DNA of 64,000 nt from Sphingomonas hominis. Lineage in GTDB: Bacteria; Pseudomonadota; Alphaproteobacteria; Sphingomonadales; Sphingomonadaceae. The DNA lies in the NCBI RefSeq assembly GCF_013328205.1, contig NZ_JABULH010000001.1, positions 449,610-513,609 on the forward strand, given 5' to 3'. Position numbers and translations under genes: made by a program. Below are positions 7,451 through 18,201 of this stretch, in pieces. Under the pieces are notes generated by a model. That model had not been told where the DNA came from. It saw nothing but the letters and a program-made list of their open reading frames with translations, and searched no databases. Position 1 is the stretch's first letter; every line of letters begins with the position of its first letter.

Positions 7451-8047
7451 ATGACACGGCTTGGCGCCATCATTTCTGCAGTGATCGTTCTGGCGGTGAT
7501 TGGCTTCGCGTCGATGCTCTCGTTCGGTCCTGCCCCCGCGACGCCGAAGCAGGCCGGCGTGTCCCGCGACGTTCCCGCCCCTGCATCTACACCCACCACG
7601 AGTGAGGGGCTGCGCGTACCCGTCGCGGGCGTGCCGCGCTCGGCCATACGCGACAGCTGGGGCGAGGCGCGCGAGGGCGGCGCGCGTGGGCATCACGGCA
7701 CCGACATCATGGCGCGCGCGGGCACGCCGGTGATCGCGGCGGCCGATGGCTGGGTCGAGAAGTTGTTCGAGAGCGGACGCGGCGGTACGACGCTATACCA
7801 GCGCTCGGCCGACCGACGCTGGACCTATTACTACGCGCATCTTGCCGGCTACGCGCCGGGCGTGCGCGAAGGCATGCGGGTACGCGCCGGGCAGGTGCTG
7901 GGCTACGTCGGCGACACCGGTGACGCGGGCGCGGGCAACTATCACCTGCATTTCGGGCTCACGCGGATGCACGGTGATGAGCGCTGGTGGCAGGGCGACA
8001 ACGTCAACCCGTATCCGCTTCTTGCCCGCCAGCCCGCCGGGCGCTAG
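7451..8047 (+). CDS. M23 family (LytM-type) metallopeptidase, membrane-anchored
   Basis: 198 residues with one N-terminal membrane or signal helix (GAIISAVIVLAVIGFASML), a Pro/Ala/Thr-rich linker to about residue 55, then a compact M23 domain. The zinc ligands are visible as GHHGTDIMARAGTPV (HxxxD) and YHLHFGL (HxH), with YYYAHLAGY and GQVLGYVGDTGDAG between them. The complete motif set suggests an active peptidoglycan endopeptidase in the periplasm. An alternative ATG at 7439 adds four residues. It is followed by efp 63 nt later. Confidence 0.88.
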   Translation: MTRLGAIISAVIVLAVIGFASMLSFGPAPATPKQAGVSRDVPAPASTPTTSEGLRVPVAGVPRSAIRDSWGEAREGGARGHHGTDIMARAGTPVIAAADGWVEKLFESGRGGTTLYQRSADRRWTYYYAHLAGYAPGVREGMRVRAGQVLGYVGDTGDAGAGNYHLHFGLTRMHGDERWWQGDNVNPYPLLARQPAGR

Positions 8048-8110
8048 ACGGCGCGCACCGGCTATCCGCCCGCGTGCGGCAGCCCCAGCTCTTTTCCATA
8101 GGCGAGATCC

Positions 8111-8674
8111 ATGAAGATCAGTGGCGTGGACATCCGTCCCGGCAATATCATCGAGTATGAAGGCGGCATCTGGCGCGCCGTGAAGATTCAGCACACCCAG
8201 CCCGGCAAGGGCGGAGCGTACATGCAGGTCGAGTTGAAGAACCTGCGCGACGGGCGCAAGAACAACGTCCGCTTTCGCTCGGCGGAATCGGTCGAGCGCG
8301 TGCGGCTCGACACCAAGGACTTTCAATTCCTGTTCGCCGAGGGCGACGGGCTCGTCTTCATGGACAAGCAGACCTACGATCAGGTGACGCTGCCGCGCGA
8401 CCTCTTAGGCGATGCCGCCGCGTTTCTGCAGGACGGCATGGATGTCGTCATGGAATTGTACGACGAGGATCCGATCAGCGTGCAGCTGCCCGACACGATC
8501 GAGGCCGAGATCGTCGAGGCCGACGCGGTGGTGAAGGGCCAGACCGCCTCATCGAGCTACAAGCCCGCGATCCTCGACAACGGCGTGCGCGTCATGGTGC
8601 CGCCGCACATTTCGGCAGGAACGCGGATCGTGGTTGATGTGTACGAGCAGACGTATGTGCGGCGAGCCGACTGA
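8111..8674 (+). CDS. efp: Translation elongation factor P
   Basis: Relieves ribosome stalling at proline stretches. The 187-residue length is standard. The N-terminal KOW-like domain has the loop [17 protein letters not shown], with Lys33 at the position modified in E. coli EF-P. Two OB domains follow, ending with the conserved [18 protein letters not shown] (family: G..i.v.t....Y..R). The start lies after GGCGAGATCC. A small stem-loop follows the stop. Confidence 0.96.
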   Translation: MKISGVDIRPGNIIEYEGGIWRAVKIQHTQPGKGGAYMQVELKNLRDGRKNNVRFRSAESVERVRLDTKDFQFLFAEGDGLVFMDKQTYDQVTLPRDLLGDAAAFLQDGMDVVMELYDEDPISVQLPDTIEAEIVEADAVVKGQTASSSYKPAILDNGVRVMVPPHISAGTRIVVDVYEQTYVRRAD

Positions 8675-8676
8675 GA

Positions 8677-8696
8677 CGATTAGCGGACGCTAATCG
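8677..8696 (+). terminator. Short hairpin after efp
   Basis: CGATTAGC (8677-8684) and GCTAATCG (8689-8696) form a perfect 8-bp stem with a 4-nt loop immediately after the efp stop, without a T run. Weak terminator or 3'-end stabiliser. Confidence 0.5.
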
Positions 8697-8774
8697 CACA
8701 GTTGGCCGCCCGGCCGGCGCGCCATCGGCGCGACCGACGACGCGGGCTTTGCCCGCGGCGAGCCGCTGTTTTAA

Positions 8775-8886
8775 GTGCCCTCATCGAAGGGCCGGGGGAG
8801 GGGGCCACCGGGGCGGCCCCATTCTCCCTCACGCAACCATGCGTGAGGCTCCCCAATCCAAACCCTCTCCCCGGAGGGGCGAGGGC
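8775..8886. repeat. Hairpin-rich intergenic element upstream of suhB
   Basis: A G/C-run segment with an 8-bp hairpin CTCACGCA-ACCA-TGCGTGAG (8828-8847), a near-palindrome CCCCGGAGGGG around 8868-8879 and GGGCC/GGCCCC runs. It resembles the degenerate palindromic repeats that fill sphingomonad intergenic regions. No second copy was found in the window, so repeat status is inferred from composition and form only. Confidence 0.35.
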
Positions 8887-8893
8887 TTCTGTC

Positions 8894-9706
8894 ATGCCAT
8901 CCCATTCCGGCCTGTTCACGATCATTGAGCGCGCGGCACGCAAGGCCGCGCCGCGGCTGCGTCGCGACTTCAACGAGGTCCAGCAGCTCCAGGTCAGCCG
9001 CAAGGGGCCCGCGGACTTCGTCAGCCAGGCCGATCAGCGCTGCGAGCAGACGCTGTTCGAGGAATTGTCGAAGGCGCGGCCCGACTGGGGCTTCCTGATG
9101 GAGGAGCGTGGCGAGATCGCGGGCGATCCGACCAAGCCGCGCTTCATCGTCGACCCGCTCGATGGCACGTCCAACTTCCTTCACGGTATTCCGCATTTCG
9201 CCATCTCGATCGCGGTCGAGGAGCCGCTGCCGAACGGCAAGCGCGAGATCACGACCGCGCTCACCTACCAACCGCTGACCGACGAGAGCTTTTGGGCAGA
9301 AAAGGGCCGCGGCGCGTGGTTGCAGGACCAGCGGTTGCGCGTGTCGGCTAGGCGCGAGCCGTCGGAGGCGCTGATCGCGACTGGCATCCCGTTCATGGGT
9401 CACGGTGACTTCGTGCAATGGACGCGCATCTTCGGCGGCATCGCGCCGCAGGTGGCGGGCATTCGCCGCCTGGGTGCGGCGACGCTCGACCTCGCCTGGG
9501 TCGCGGCGGGACGCTTCGACGGGTTCTGGGAAAGCGACCTGAAGCCGTGGGACGTCTCGGCCGGGGTGCTGCTGGTGAAGGAAGCCGGCGGCTTCGTCAC
9601 CGATTTCCGCGGCGGCGACCGCTACATGGAGCGCAACGAGTTCCTGGCGTCGAACGACGGCCTGCATTCGAAGCTCCATAAGATGCTGGCGCAATCGCTG
9701 CGCTGA
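8894..9706 (+). CDS. suhB: Inositol monophosphatase family protein
   Basis: 270 residues of the lithium-sensitive phosphatase fold. The metal-binding motif DPLDGTSNFLHGIPHF and the C-terminal WDVSAGVLLVKEAGG are intact, with an upstream Glu in FLMEERGEI; together they supply the metal-site acidic residues. SuhB hydrolyses inositol-1-phosphate and in E. coli also assists rRNA antitermination. The frame is open upstream to 8702, but those residues come from the hairpin-rich intergenic DNA, so the ATG at 8894 (MPSHSGLFTIIERAARK) is chosen. An inverted repeat follows the stop. Confidence 0.92.
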   Translation: MPSHSGLFTIIERAARKAAPRLRRDFNEVQQLQVSRKGPADFVSQADQRCEQTLFEELSKARPDWGFLMEERGEIAGDPTKPRFIVDPLDGTSNFLHGIPHFAISIAVEEPLPNGKREITTALTYQPLTDESFWAEKGRGAWLQDQRLRVSARREPSEALIATGIPFMGHGDFVQWTRIFGGIAPQVAGIRRLGAATLDLAWVAAGRFDGFWESDLKPWDVSAGVLLVKEAGGFVTDFRGGDRYMERNEFLASNDGLHSKLHKMLAQSLR

Positions 9707-9711
9707 GCAGC

Positions 9712-9781
9712 CGGGCAGGGGTGCCTGGGCGGGGTGTTGCGATTCATTCTCACGCCCCGCGCGCCTTGCCCGTCCCTGCCC
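9712..9781. terminator. Long imperfect inverted repeat between suhB and nuoA
   Basis: GGGCAGGGGTGCCTGGGCGGG on the left is largely complementary to CCCGCGCGCCTTGCCCGTCCCTGCCC on the right, around a loop GTTGCGATTCATTCTCA. A large imperfect stem-loop starting 6 nt after the suhB stop would separate suhB from the complex I operon. No T tract follows. Confidence 0.5.
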
Positions 9782-9854
9782 AGAGGCTTAAAGCGGCCGG
9801 CAATCGTTCGCACATGCAGTACGAGCGTCTGAACGTAGCATTGAGAGTCTGACA

Positions 9855-10229
9855 TTGGTCGACCTGTCGCAATATCTGCCGATCCTGATATTCCTCGGGG
9901 TGGCGCTGATCCTGTCCTCGGCGTTCGTGTTCCTGCCGATGGCGGTGTCGCGGATCACGGGCTCGTACAAGCCGACCGCGGAGAAATTGTCCGAATATGA
10001 ATGCGGTTTCCCCGCGTTCGAGGACAGCCGCAGTCAGTTCGACGTGCGCTTTTATCTCGTTGCCATTCTGTTCATCATCTTCGATTTGGAAGCGGCGTTC
10101 CTATATCCTTGGGCGGTAAGCGTTTTCTCGCTCGGATGGACGGCGTGGATCAGCATGATGGTATTTATCGCGGAGCTCGCGCTCGGGCTTGTTTACGCGT
10201 GGAAGAAGGGAGCGTTGGAGTGGGAGTAG
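9855..10229 (+). CDS. nuoA: NADH-quinone oxidoreductase subunit A
   Basis: Membrane subunit of proton-pumping complex I. 124 residues from a TTG start, with three hydrophobic helices (about 6-30, 65-85 and 93-113) and the signature [20 protein letters not shown] between helices 1 and 2, then [16 protein letters not shown]. It is the first gene of the nuo operon, which must be driven from the 70-bp leader upstream. It overlaps nuoB by 10 nt. Confidence 0.95.
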   Translation: MVDLSQYLPILIFLGVALILSSAFVFLPMAVSRITGSYKPTAEKLSEYECGFPAFEDSRSQFDVRFYLVAILFIIFDLEAAFLYPWAVSVFSLGWTAWISMMVFIAELALGLVYAWKKGALEWE

Positions 10230-10789
10230 AAGCACACTCCGGGCCGATCGGGCTCGTCAACGCGCCGGAAACTGGCCGCTCGGTCGTCGCGCCCGATCAG
10301 GGTTTCTTTGACGGGTTGAACGGTGAGCTGAACGACAAGGGCTTTTTGGTCACTTCGTCGGAAGAGTTGTTCCAGTGGGCGCGGACGGGCTCGCTCTGGT
10401 GGATGACCTTCGGCCTCGCGTGCTGCGCCGTGGAGATGATCCACGTCAACATGCCGCGCTACGATCTGGAGCGCTTCGGGGCCGCGCCGCGCGCGTCTCC
10501 GCGCCAGTCGGACGTGATGATCGTCGCGGGCACGCTCTGCAACAAGATGGCTCCGGCGTTGCGCAAGGTCTACGACCAGATGTCGGAGCCGAAGTACGTC
10601 ATTTCGATGGGCAGCTGCGCCAATGGCGGCGGTTACTATCATTACAGCTACTCGGTGGTGCGCGGCTGCGACCGCGTCGTGCCAGTCGACATCTACGTGC
10701 CGGGCTGCCCGCCGACCGCGGAAGCGCTGCTCTATGGCATCATGCAGTTGCAGCGTAAGATCCGCCGCAGCGGGAGCATTGAGCGATGA
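10220..10789 (+). CDS. nuoB: NADH-quinone oxidoreductase subunit B
   Basis: Carries the N2 [4Fe-4S] cluster that passes electrons to quinone. From the GTG at 10220 the product is 189 residues, with the tandem cysteines in GLACCAVEM, then GSCANGG and [11 protein letters not shown] completing the cluster ligands. The frame is open back to 10001 inside nuoA, but residues before MGVEAHSG are shadow sequence. A GAAGGGAGCG ribosome-binding site fits the GTG. It overlaps nuoA by 10 nt and nuoC by ATGA. Confidence 0.96.
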   Translation: MGVEAHSGPIGLVNAPETGRSVVAPDQGFFDGLNGELNDKGFLVTSSEELFQWARTGSLWWMTFGLACCAVEMIHVNMPRYDLERFGAAPRASPRQSDVMIVAGTLCNKMAPALRKVYDQMSEPKYVISMGSCANGGGYYHYSYSVVRGCDRVVPVDIYVPGCPPTAEALLYGIMQLQRKIRRSGSIER

Positions 10790-11643
10790 GGGCGCCGGCA
10801 CCGGCATACGCCTACAGCCTGAACGACGAGACGATCGCCACCGCGCAGGCCGCGATCGGCGGTGGTTTGGTCGACGCTTTCGCACGTGCGGGCGAGGTGC
10901 AGTTGCACGTGACGCGCGAGGCGCTGGTCTCGGCGCTGGTCACGCTGCGCGACACGCCGGGGCTCGAATACCAGCAGTTGATGGAGATCGCTGGCGTCGA
11001 TTATCCCGATCGCGGGGCCGAGCGGTTCGAGGTCGTCTACTGCCTGCTTTCGTTGACGCGTAACCATCGCCTGCACGTCCACGTGCGCGCGTCAGAGGAC
11101 ACGCCGGTACCGAGCGTAACAGGGCTGTGGCCAGTCGCGGGCTGGCTCGAGCGCGAAGTGTACGACATGTACGGCGTGCTGTTCGCGGGCAATCAGGACC
11201 TGCGCCGCATCCTGACCGATTATGGCTTCCGCGGTCACCCGTTTCGCAAGGACTTCCCGCTCTCTGGCTTCGTCGAGATGCGTTATTCCGAGGAGCAGAA
11301 GCGGGTCGTCTACGAGCCGGTCAAGCTGGCACAGGATTTTCGCAGCTTCGACTTCATGAGCCCGTGGGAAGGCGCCGAATACGTACTGCCGGGCGATGAA
11401 AAGGCGAAGGATGCCGCCTTGCCGCAGGCCAAGGGTGCACAGACCCCGGTGAACGCTACGCAGGTGCAAAATGCGGGCGCGACCAAGACCGATGCCAAAG
11501 CGCCGGCCGCGTCGAGCGAGCCTTACGCGAAGACCGATGCGACGAGCACCGCGGAGACGGGCGCTGGCAAGGACAATCCTGATTCCAAACCCAAGCCCGC
11601 CGACCCCGATGTCGTGCCCGGCAAGGGAGGGCAGAACCAATGA
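10786..11643 (+). CDS. nuoC: NADH-quinone oxidoreductase subunit C, with extended tail
   Basis: Peripheral-arm 30-kDa subunit. Residues 1 to about 203 are typical: [27 protein letters not shown] (family E.WEReVyDlfGi.F), [16 protein letters not shown] and ending [14 protein letters not shown]. About 80 further residues form a low-complexity tail of Ala, Lys, Thr, Asp, Pro and Gln that should be disordered and is absent from standard NuoC. It is translationally coupled to nuoB and nuoD by ATGA overlaps. Confidence 0.95.
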   Translation: MRAPAPAYAYSLNDETIATAQAAIGGGLVDAFARAGEVQLHVTREALVSALVTLRDTPGLEYQQLMEIAGVDYPDRGAERFEVVYCLLSLTRNHRLHVHVRASEDTPVPSVTGLWPVAGWLEREVYDMYGVLFAGNQDLRRILTDYGFRGHPFRKDFPLSGFVEMRYSEEQKRVVYEPVKLAQDFRSFDFMSPWEGAEYVLPGDEKAKDAALPQAKGAQTPVNATQVQNAGATKTDAKAPAASSEPYAKTDATSTAETGAGKDNPDSKPKPADPDVVPGKGGQNQ

Positions 11644-12950
11644 CCGATACCTTGGTAGGTAACGACCCGTCCGTTGGGCATCAGCCCGACAAGACGATGA
11701 CCGTCGATCGTGAGATTGATCCCGCGGTCGAGAAGATTGTTGGCGCGACCGATGCCTCGCACCCGAGCGAGGGTGATGTCGCGATCCAGAACTACACGAT
11801 CAACTTCGGCCCGCAGCACCCTGCGGCCCACGGCGTGCTGCGGCTCGTCATGGAGCTGGACGGCGAGATCATCGAGCGGATCGACCCGCACGTCGGGCTG
11901 CTCCACCGCGGCACCGAGAAGCTGATCGAGTACAAGACCTACGCGCAGGCGATCCCGTATTTCGACCGGCTCGATTACTGCTCGCCGATGTGCATGGAGC
12001 ACACGTTCGTGCTCGCGATCGAGAAGCTGCTCGACCTCGAAGTGCCGCTGCGCGCGCAATATCTGCGCGTGTTCTTCGCCGAGCTGACGCGCATCTCCAA
12101 CCATATGCTGAATCTCGGTTCGCACGTGATGGACGTCGGCGCGATGACGCCCAACCTGTGGTTGTTCGAGATCCGCGAGGATTGCTACGGCTTTTTCGAG
12201 CGTGCGTCGGGTGCGCGGATGCACCACAATTACATGCGGCCGGGCGGTGTCCACCAGGACGTGCCGCTGAAGCTATTGACCGACATCGCCGACTGGCTCG
12301 ACACGCGCTTGCCGCGCTTGTTCGAGGACGCAATCAGTCTTGTCGCCGACAATCGGATCTTCAAGCAGCGCAACGTCGACATCGGCACCGTCAGTCGCGA
12401 CGACGCGATCGCATGGGGCTTCTCTGGCCCGATGATCCGTGCCGCGGGTATCCCGTGGGATCTGCGCAAGTCGCAGCCTTACGACGTGTATGACCGGATG
12501 GACTTCGACATTCCCGTCGGCACGCGCGGTGACTGCTACGATCGCTTCATGGTCCGCGTGGAGGAAGTGCGTCAGTCGGCGCGCATCATGCGTCAGTGCT
12601 TGAACGAGATGCCCGAAGGGCCGATCGCCAGCCTCGACCGCAAGGTCGTGCCGCCCAAGCGCGCCGAGATGAAGCAGTCGATGGAAGCGCTGATCCATCA
12701 CTTCAAGCTCTACACCGAGGGCTATCACGTGCCGGCGGGGGAAGTGTATGTCGCGACCGAGAGCCCAAAGGGCGAGTTCGGCGTGTATCTGGTCAGCGAC
12801 GGCAGCAACAAGCCGTACCGCTGCAAGATCCGTCCGACCGCCTTCTCGCACCTGCAGGCGATGGACTTCATGAGCCGCGGCCACATGCTCGCGGACACCA
12901 CCGCGATCCTGGGCGCGATGGATATCGTTTTTGGTGAATGTGATCGCTGA
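11640..12950 (+). CDS. nuoD: NADH-quinone oxidoreductase subunit D
   Basis: The 49-kDa subunit that forms the quinone site with NuoB. 436 residues with [42 protein letters not shown], and the C-terminal end [15 protein letters not shown]. The core starts around residue 45. The first 45 residues ([18 protein letters not shown] and on) are a charged extension not needed for the fold. The start overlaps the nuoC stop (ATGA) and the stop overlaps the nuoE ATG by one base. Confidence 0.97.
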   Translation: MTDTLVGNDPSVGHQPDKTMTVDREIDPAVEKIVGATDASHPSEGDVAIQNYTINFGPQHPAAHGVLRLVMELDGEIIERIDPHVGLLHRGTEKLIEYKTYAQAIPYFDRLDYCSPMCMEHTFVLAIEKLLDLEVPLRAQYLRVFFAELTRISNHMLNLGSHVMDVGAMTPNLWLFEIREDCYGFFERASGARMHHNYMRPGGVHQDVPLKLLTDIADWLDTRLPRLFEDAISLVADNRIFKQRNVDIGTVSRDDAIAWGFSGPMIRAAGIPWDLRKSQPYDVYDRMDFDIPVGTRGDCYDRFMVRVEEVRQSARIMRQCLNEMPEGPIASLDRKVVPPKRAEMKQSMEALIHHFKLYTEGYHVPAGEVYVATESPKGEFGVYLVSDGSNKPYRCKIRPTAFSHLQAMDFMSRGHMLADTTAILGAMDIVFGECDR

Positions 12951-13627
12951 TGGCTGACGGACCGCAGATCCCCGACGAGGCCGAGACCCGTGCGCGCTGG
13001 GGCGCGTTCGCGTGGAGCGAAGCGAACCAGATCAAGCGCAACGAGATCCTCGGGCGTTATCCCAAGGGCCGCGAGCAGTCGGGCTCGATCCCGCTGCTCG
13101 ACCTGGCGCAGCGCCAGGTGGGCGAGGAGACGAACACACAGGGCTGGCTGCCTGTGCCGGTGATCGAGTTCGTCGCGCGCGAGATAGGTGTGCCCTACAT
13201 CCGCGTGTTTGAGGTCGCGACCTTCTACACGATGTTCAATCTCGCTCCGGTCGGGCGTTTCCACGTCCAGGTGTGCGGCACGACGCCGTGCGTGCTGCGC
13301 GGGTCGGACGACGTGTTCGCGGCGTGCAAGAACAAGGGATTGATCAAGGGGCGTACGACCCCCGACGGCCTGTTCACGCTGACCGAGGTCGAGTGCATGG
13401 GCAATTGCGCGTCGGCGCCGATGGTCCAGATCAACGACGACAATTACGAGGACCTCGACTACGATCGCACCACCGCGATCCTGGAAGCGCTGGCGAACGG
13501 CGAGACGCCGAAGGCCGGCTCGCAGGAGCCGGGGCGCCACACGGTCGAGCCGTACGGCGGTCCGACCACGCTGACTGCAATGGTTGGCGAGAACTACGAT
13601 TACCGCGGGGAGTGGGCCAATGGCTGA
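12950..13627 (+). CDS. nuoE: NADH-quinone oxidoreductase subunit E
   Basis: The 24-kDa thioredoxin-like subunit with the N1a [2Fe-2S] cluster, in the NADH-dehydrogenase module. 225 residues. Cluster ligands are the CGTTPC pair and the ECMGNC pair. The helical N-domain has KGREQSGSIPLLDLAQRQ. It is longer than E. coli NuoE by a C-terminal segment containing GRHTVEPYGGPTTLT, as in other alphaproteobacteria. Its last 8 nt overlap the next small ORF instead of nuoF. Confidence 0.95.
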   Translation: MADGPQIPDEAETRARWGAFAWSEANQIKRNEILGRYPKGREQSGSIPLLDLAQRQVGEETNTQGWLPVPVIEFVAREIGVPYIRVFEVATFYTMFNLAPVGRFHVQVCGTTPCVLRGSDDVFAACKNKGLIKGRTTPDGLFTLTEVECMGNCASAPMVQINDDNYEDLDYDRTTAILEALANGETPKAGSQEPGRHTVEPYGGPTTLTAMVGENYDYRGEWANG

Positions 13628-13850
13628 CACCGAGATCGCCAGCCATACGCTGGAGTGGATGAAGCGGATCAGCGCCAAGCTCGACAACATCGGGCTCGAA
13701 CTGGGTGACATGAAATTGCGTCTATCCGCAGTCGAGGACCATATGTCCGGTCTGACTGTCTCCAACGCGGGCATCACTCATCGGCTTGACCGGGTGGAAG
13801 GGCGGTTGGATCGCATGGAGCGTCGACTAGAGTTGAGGGACGGGCAGTGA
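13620..13850 (+). CDS. Small coiled-coil protein inserted between nuoE and nuoF
   Basis: 76 residues, [20 protein letters not shown] to RLELRDGQ, predicted as nearly all helix. Repeated [19 protein letters not shown] heptads point to a coiled coil; there is no signal or membrane helix. It overlaps nuoE by 8 nt and nuoF by 4 nt (GTGA), so it is embedded in the translational chain of the operon. It is not a canonical complex I subunit. The motif resembles small coiled-coil proteins scattered through alphaproteobacterial genomes. A role in complex I assembly is only a guess from position. Confidence 0.8.
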   Translation: MADTEIASHTLEWMKRISAKLDNIGLELGDMKLRLSAVEDHMSGLTVSNAGITHRLDRVEGRLDRMERRLELRDGQ

Positions 13851-15163
13851 GTCTCGCCGACAAGGATCGTATCTTCACCAACCTGTACGGCTTCCAGTCG
13901 TGGCGGGTGGATGCCGCGATGCAGCGCGGTGATTGGGACAATACCAAGGACCTGCTGGCACTCGGCCAGGACAAGATCATCGACGTGATCAAGGCGTCGG
14001 GTCTGCGCGGGCGCGGTGGTGCGGGTTTCCCGACCGGCACGAAGTGGAGCTTCATGCCGAAGGAGCCCAAGCCCGATCGGCCGAACTTCCTCGTCATCAA
14101 CGCCGACGAGTCCGAGCCTGGTTCGTGCAAGGACCGCGAGATCATGCGGCACGATCCGCACAAGCTGATCGAGGGTGCGCTAGTCGCGGGCTTCGCGATG
14201 CGCGCGCGGGCGGCCTATATCTACATACGCGGTGAATATATCCGCGAGGCCGAGGTGCTGTTCGCCGCGGTCGCTGAGGCGTATGATCGCGGGCTGGTCG
14301 GCAAGAACGCGTGCGGGTCGGGCTACGACTTCGACGTGTTCGTCCATCGCGGCGCGGGCGCGTACATCTGCGGTGAGGAAACCGCGATGCTCGAGAGCCT
14401 GGAGGGCAAGAAGGGTCAGCCGCGCCTCAAGCCGCCGTTCCCGGCGGGTGCGGGCCTCTACGGCTGCCCGACGACGGTCAACAACGTCGAGTCGATCGCG
14501 GTCGCGCCGACGATCCTGCGACGCGGTGCCGCGTGGTTCTCGAGCTTCGGCAACGAGAACAACAAGGGCACCAAGCTGTTCCAGATCAGCGGCCACGTCG
14601 AGAAGCCGACAGTGGTCGAGGAAGCGATGAGCATCAGCTTCCGCGAGCTGATCGAGAAGCATTGCGGCGGTATCCGCGGCGGCTGGGACAATCTGCTCGC
14701 GGTTATTCCGGGCGGCTCGTCGGTGCCGCTGGTGCCGGCCAAGGACATCATCGACTGTCCGATGGACTTCGACGGGCTGAAAGGCGTCGGCTCGGGCCTG
14801 GGTACGGCTGCCGTCATCGTCATGGACAAGTCGACCGACGTCGTCCGCGCGATCAGCCGCATCTCTTACTTCTACAAGCACGAGAGCTGCGGCCAATGCA
14901 CGCCGTGCCGCGAGGGCACCGGCTGGATGTGGCGCGTAATGGAGCGGCTGCGCACCGGCGACGCCGAGATCGGCGAGATCGATATGCTCCAGCAGGTGAC
15001 CAAGCAGGTTGAGGGCCACTCGATCTGCGCGCTGGGTGATGCTGCGGCATGGCCGATCCAGGGTTTGATCAAGCATTTCCGCCCCGAGCTGGAGCGCCGC
15101 ATCCACGAGCGGACAGGAACGATCGGGGGTGATCTCACTCCCATGCAGGAAGCTGCCGAATAA
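13847..15163 (+). CDS. nuoF: NADH-quinone oxidoreductase subunit F
   Basis: The 51-kDa subunit that binds NADH and FMN and holds the N3 cluster. 438 residues from a GTG start. [16 protein letters not shown] and [14 protein letters not shown] are the nucleotide and flavin sites, [16 protein letters not shown] is conserved, and the N3 cysteines are in [12 protein letters not shown] with a later Cys in HSICALGDA. The start overlaps the small coiled-coil gene by GTGA and the TAA overlaps the nuoG ATG by one base. Confidence 0.97.
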   Translation: MSLADKDRIFTNLYGFQSWRVDAAMQRGDWDNTKDLLALGQDKIIDVIKASGLRGRGGAGFPTGTKWSFMPKEPKPDRPNFLVINADESEPGSCKDREIMRHDPHKLIEGALVAGFAMRARAAYIYIRGEYIREAEVLFAAVAEAYDRGLVGKNACGSGYDFDVFVHRGAGAYICGEETAMLESLEGKKGQPRLKPPFPAGAGLYGCPTTVNNVESIAVAPTILRRGAAWFSSFGNENNKGTKLFQISGHVEKPTVVEEAMSISFRELIEKHCGGIRGGWDNLLAVIPGGSSVPLVPAKDIIDCPMDFDGLKGVGSGLGTAAVIVMDKSTDVVRAISRISYFYKHESCGQCTPCREGTGWMWRVMERLRTGDAEIGEIDMLQQVTKQVEGHSICALGDAAAWPIQGLIKHFRPELERRIHERTGTIGGDLTPMQEAAE

Positions 15164-17157
15164 TGCCTAAGCTGAAGGTAGACGGGATCGAGGTCGAGGT
15201 GCCGCAGGGTGCCACCGTCCTCCAGGCATGCGAGATCGCGGGCAAGGAAATCCCGCGTTTCTGTTATCACGAACGGCTGAGCATCGCGGGCAATTGCCGC
15301 ATGTGCCTGGTCGAGGTGAAGCCAGGCCCGCCCAAGCCGCAGGCGTCGTGCGCGCTGCCGGCCGCGGACAATCAGGAAGTGTTCACCACCACGCCGATGG
15401 TGAAGCACGCCCGTGAGGGCATCATGGAATTCCTGCTGATCAACCACCCGCTCGACTGCCCGATCTGCGATCAGGGCGGTGAGTGCGACCTGCAGGATCA
15501 GTCGGTCGCCTATGGTCGCGGGCGCTCGCGCTTTGCCGAGAACAAGCGCGCGGTCACCGAGAAGTACATGGGGCCGATCGTCAAAACGATCATGACCCGC
15601 TGCATTCAGTGCACGCGCTGCGTCCGCTTCGCGGAGGAAGTCGCGGGCGTGGAGGAAATCGGCGCGATCTACCGCGGCGAGAACATGCAGATCACCAGCT
15701 ATCTTGAGGAAGCGGTGACGAGCGAGCTGTCGGGCAACGTGGTCGACCTGTGCCCGGTCGGCGCGCTGACCAGCAAGCCCTACGCGTTCGAAGCGCGGCC
15801 GTGGGAGCTGCGCAAGACGCTGTCGATCGACGTGATGGACGCGGTCGGCACCAACATCCGGCTCGATGCGCGTGGGAGACAGGTGCTGCGCGCGGTCCCG
15901 CGCGTCAACGACGACGTCAACGAGGAATGGGCGACGGACAAGACGCGTCACGCAGTCGACGGCTTGGTCCGCAAGCGCCTCGATCGTCCGTACGTGCGGC
16001 GCGACGGCAAGCTGCATCCCGTTAGCTGGGACGAGGCATTCGCGGTGATCGCGGACGTCGAGCACGGCGGATCGGTCGCGGCGGTCGCGGGCGATCTGGT
16101 CGATTGCGAGACGATGTTCGCGGCCAAGGCGCTGCTCACGCAACTCGGCGACGCCAAGTTTGAAGGGCGCCAGACCGGCATGGACTATGACACGTCCAGC
16201 CTTGCGGCGGTGAACTTCAACACCACGATCGCGGGCACCGAGGAAGCGGACGCGATCCTGCTCATCGGCACCAATTTGCGCTGGGAAGCCGCGCTGGTGA
16301 ACACCCGCGTGCGCAAGGCGATCAAGCGCGGTGCCAAGGTGTTCGCGATCGGGCCCGAGACCGAGCTGACCTACAAGGTCGAGTGGCTCGGCGACGATCT
16401 GTCGATCCTCGGCAACCTACCCGAGGTGGTGACAGAGGCGTTCGGCAAGGCCGAGCGTCCGATGGTGATCGTCGGCGGTGCGGCGTTGAAGGGCGCACAC
16501 GGCGCGGCACTTGGCCTCGTCAACAGCCTCAACCTGGTGCGCGATGGCTGGAACGGCTTCAACGTCGTGCACATGGCGGCGAGCCGGATGGGCGGGCTGA
16601 TGCTCGGCTACGCGTCGAAGGGCGGGATTGCCGACCTGCACGACGCCAAGCTGACCTTCTTCCTCGGCGCGGACGAGTGCGACTTCACGAAATTCACCGG
16701 GTTCAAGGTCTTCGTCGGCCACCACGGTGACGGTGGTGCGCACCACGCCGACGTGATTCTGCCGGGTGCGAGCTACGCGGAGAAATCGGGGACGTTCGTC
16801 AACCTGGAAGGTCGCGTCCAGCGCGGCGAGCGCGCTGGGTTCCCGCCGGGCGATGCGCGCGAGGACTGGGCGATCTTCCGTGCGCTGTCGGACAAGCTCG
16901 GCAAGACGCTGTCGTTCGACACGCTCGACGAGCTACGCGCGGCCATGGCGCTCGACTGTCCCGATCTGGCTGAGCTCGGGCTCAAAAGGTTCGCGTGGAA
17001 CCCGCCGTCGCTCGGCACGATGGCGTCGGGGCGGATCGAGGGTTACCCGATCAAGGATTTCTATCTCACCAACGCGATCTGCCGCGCGTCGCCGACGATG
17101 CAGCGCTGCTCGGCGGAACTGATCCATGGTGAGAGCTTCGCGGAGGCAGCGGAGTGA
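15163..17157 (+). CDS. nuoG: NADH-quinone oxidoreductase subunit G
   Basis: The 75-kDa iron-sulfur subunit. 664 residues. The N-terminal ferredoxin part has [20 protein letters not shown], then [20 protein letters not shown] and the ferredoxin-type [10 protein letters not shown], providing the N1b, N4 and N5 cluster ligands including the single His site. The C-terminal molybdopterin-oxidoreductase-like domain (from about residue 220) lacks a cofactor function, as usual. It overlaps nuoF by one base and nuoH by GTGA. Confidence 0.96.
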   Translation: MPKLKVDGIEVEVPQGATVLQACEIAGKEIPRFCYHERLSIAGNCRMCLVEVKPGPPKPQASCALPAADNQEVFTTTPMVKHAREGIMEFLLINHPLDCPICDQGGECDLQDQSVAYGRGRSRFAENKRAVTEKYMGPIVKTIMTRCIQCTRCVRFAEEVAGVEEIGAIYRGENMQITSYLEEAVTSELSGNVVDLCPVGALTSKPYAFEARPWELRKTLSIDVMDAVGTNIRLDARGRQVLRAVPRVNDDVNEEWATDKTRHAVDGLVRKRLDRPYVRRDGKLHPVSWDEAFAVIADVEHGGSVAAVAGDLVDCETMFAAKALLTQLGDAKFEGRQTGMDYDTSSLAAVNFNTTIAGTEEADAILLIGTNLRWEAALVNTRVRKAIKRGAKVFAIGPETELTYKVEWLGDDLSILGNLPEVVTEAFGKAERPMVIVGGAALKGAHGAALGLVNSLNLVRDGWNGFNVVHMAASRMGGLMLGYASKGGIADLHDAKLTFFLGADECDFTKFTGFKVFVGHHGDGGAHHADVILPGASYAEKSGTFVNLEGRVQRGERAGFPPGDAREDWAIFRALSDKLGKTLSFDTLDELRAAMALDCPDLAELGLKRFAWNPPSLGTMASGRIEGYPIKDFYLTNAICRASPTMQRCSAELIHGESFAEAAE

Positions 17158-18200
17158 CCGGCTTCTTCAACACAACGCTGGGTATGTCGTACGGCTGGTC
17201 GTGGTTCCTCGCCACGATCATCGGCATCCTGGTGATCGCGCTGCCGCTGATGCTGGCGGTCGCGATGATCATCTACGCCGATCGCAAGATCTGGGCGGCG
17301 ATGGCGCTGCGCCGCGGGCCCAACGTCGTCGGCCCGTTCGGCTTGCTGCAGAGCTTCGCCGACGGTTTGAAGGTGTTCCTGCAGGAAACGATTGTTCCGT
17401 CCGCGGCCAACCGTGGCCTGTTCCTGCTCGCGCCGATCATCACCTTCACGGTCGCGCTGATTGTCTGGGCGGTGGTGCCGTTCCAGCCGAGCGTGGTGCT
17501 CGCCGACATCAATGTCGGGTTGCTCTACGTGCTCGCGGCGTCGTCGCTGGGTGTATACGGCATCATCCTGGCGGGCTGGTCGTCAAACTCGAAGTATCCG
17601 TTCTTCTCCGCAATCCGCGCCGCGGCGCAGATGGTCAGCTACGAAGTTGCGATCGGGTTCGTGCTGATCTCGATTGTGATGTGGGCGGGCACGTTCAACC
17701 TGACCGGGATCGTCGAAGCGCAGAAGGGGCTGTACGGGTTCATCAACGGCTTCGCGTTCAACCCGCTGTTGTTTCCGATGTCGGTCGTGTTCCTGATCTC
17801 GTCGCTGGCGGAAACGCAGCGCGCACCGTTCGACCTGACCGAGGCGGAGTCGGAGCTCGTCGCAGGGTATCAGACCGAGTACAGCTCGATGAGCTTCGCG
17901 CTCTACTGGCTGGGCGAGTACGCCAACGTCCTGCTGATGTGCACGCTGAACGCGACGTTGTTCTGGGGCGGATACCTGCCGCCGTTTGATTGGGCGCCGC
18001 TGTACATGGTGCCGGGGATTATCTGGCTGTGCGCCAAGATCCTGTTCTTCTTCTTCGTGTTCTCCTGGATCAAGGCGACGGTGCCGCGCTACCGCTACGA
18101 CCAGCTGATGCGGCTGGGGTGGAAGGTGTTCCTGCCGTTGTCGTTGTTCTGGGTGTTCCTGGTGTCGGGCGTGCTGATGTTCATGCGCGTGGGGATTTGA
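17154..18200 (+). CDS. nuoH: NADH-quinone oxidoreductase subunit H
   Basis: Membrane subunit that forms the quinone chamber at the junction of the arms. 348 residues, eight or more hydrophobic helices, GTG start. Family signatures are [54 protein letters not shown] and [14 protein letters not shown]. It is coupled to nuoG by GTGA, and nuoI starts one base after its stop. Confidence 0.96.
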   Translation: MTGFFNTTLGMSYGWSWFLATIIGILVIALPLMLAVAMIIYADRKIWAAMALRRGPNVVGPFGLLQSFADGLKVFLQETIVPSAANRGLFLLAPIITFTVALIVWAVVPFQPSVVLADINVGLLYVLAASSLGVYGIILAGWSSNSKYPFFSAIRAAAQMVSYEVAIGFVLISIVMWAGTFNLTGIVEAQKGLYGFINGFAFNPLLFPMSVVFLISSLAETQRAPFDLTEAESELVAGYQTEYSSMSFALYWLGEYANVLLMCTLNATLFWGGYLPPFDWAPLYMVPGIIWLCAKILFFFFVFSWIKATVPRYRYDQLMRLGWKVFLPLSLFWVFLVSGVLMFMRVGI

Positions 18201-18201
18201 A

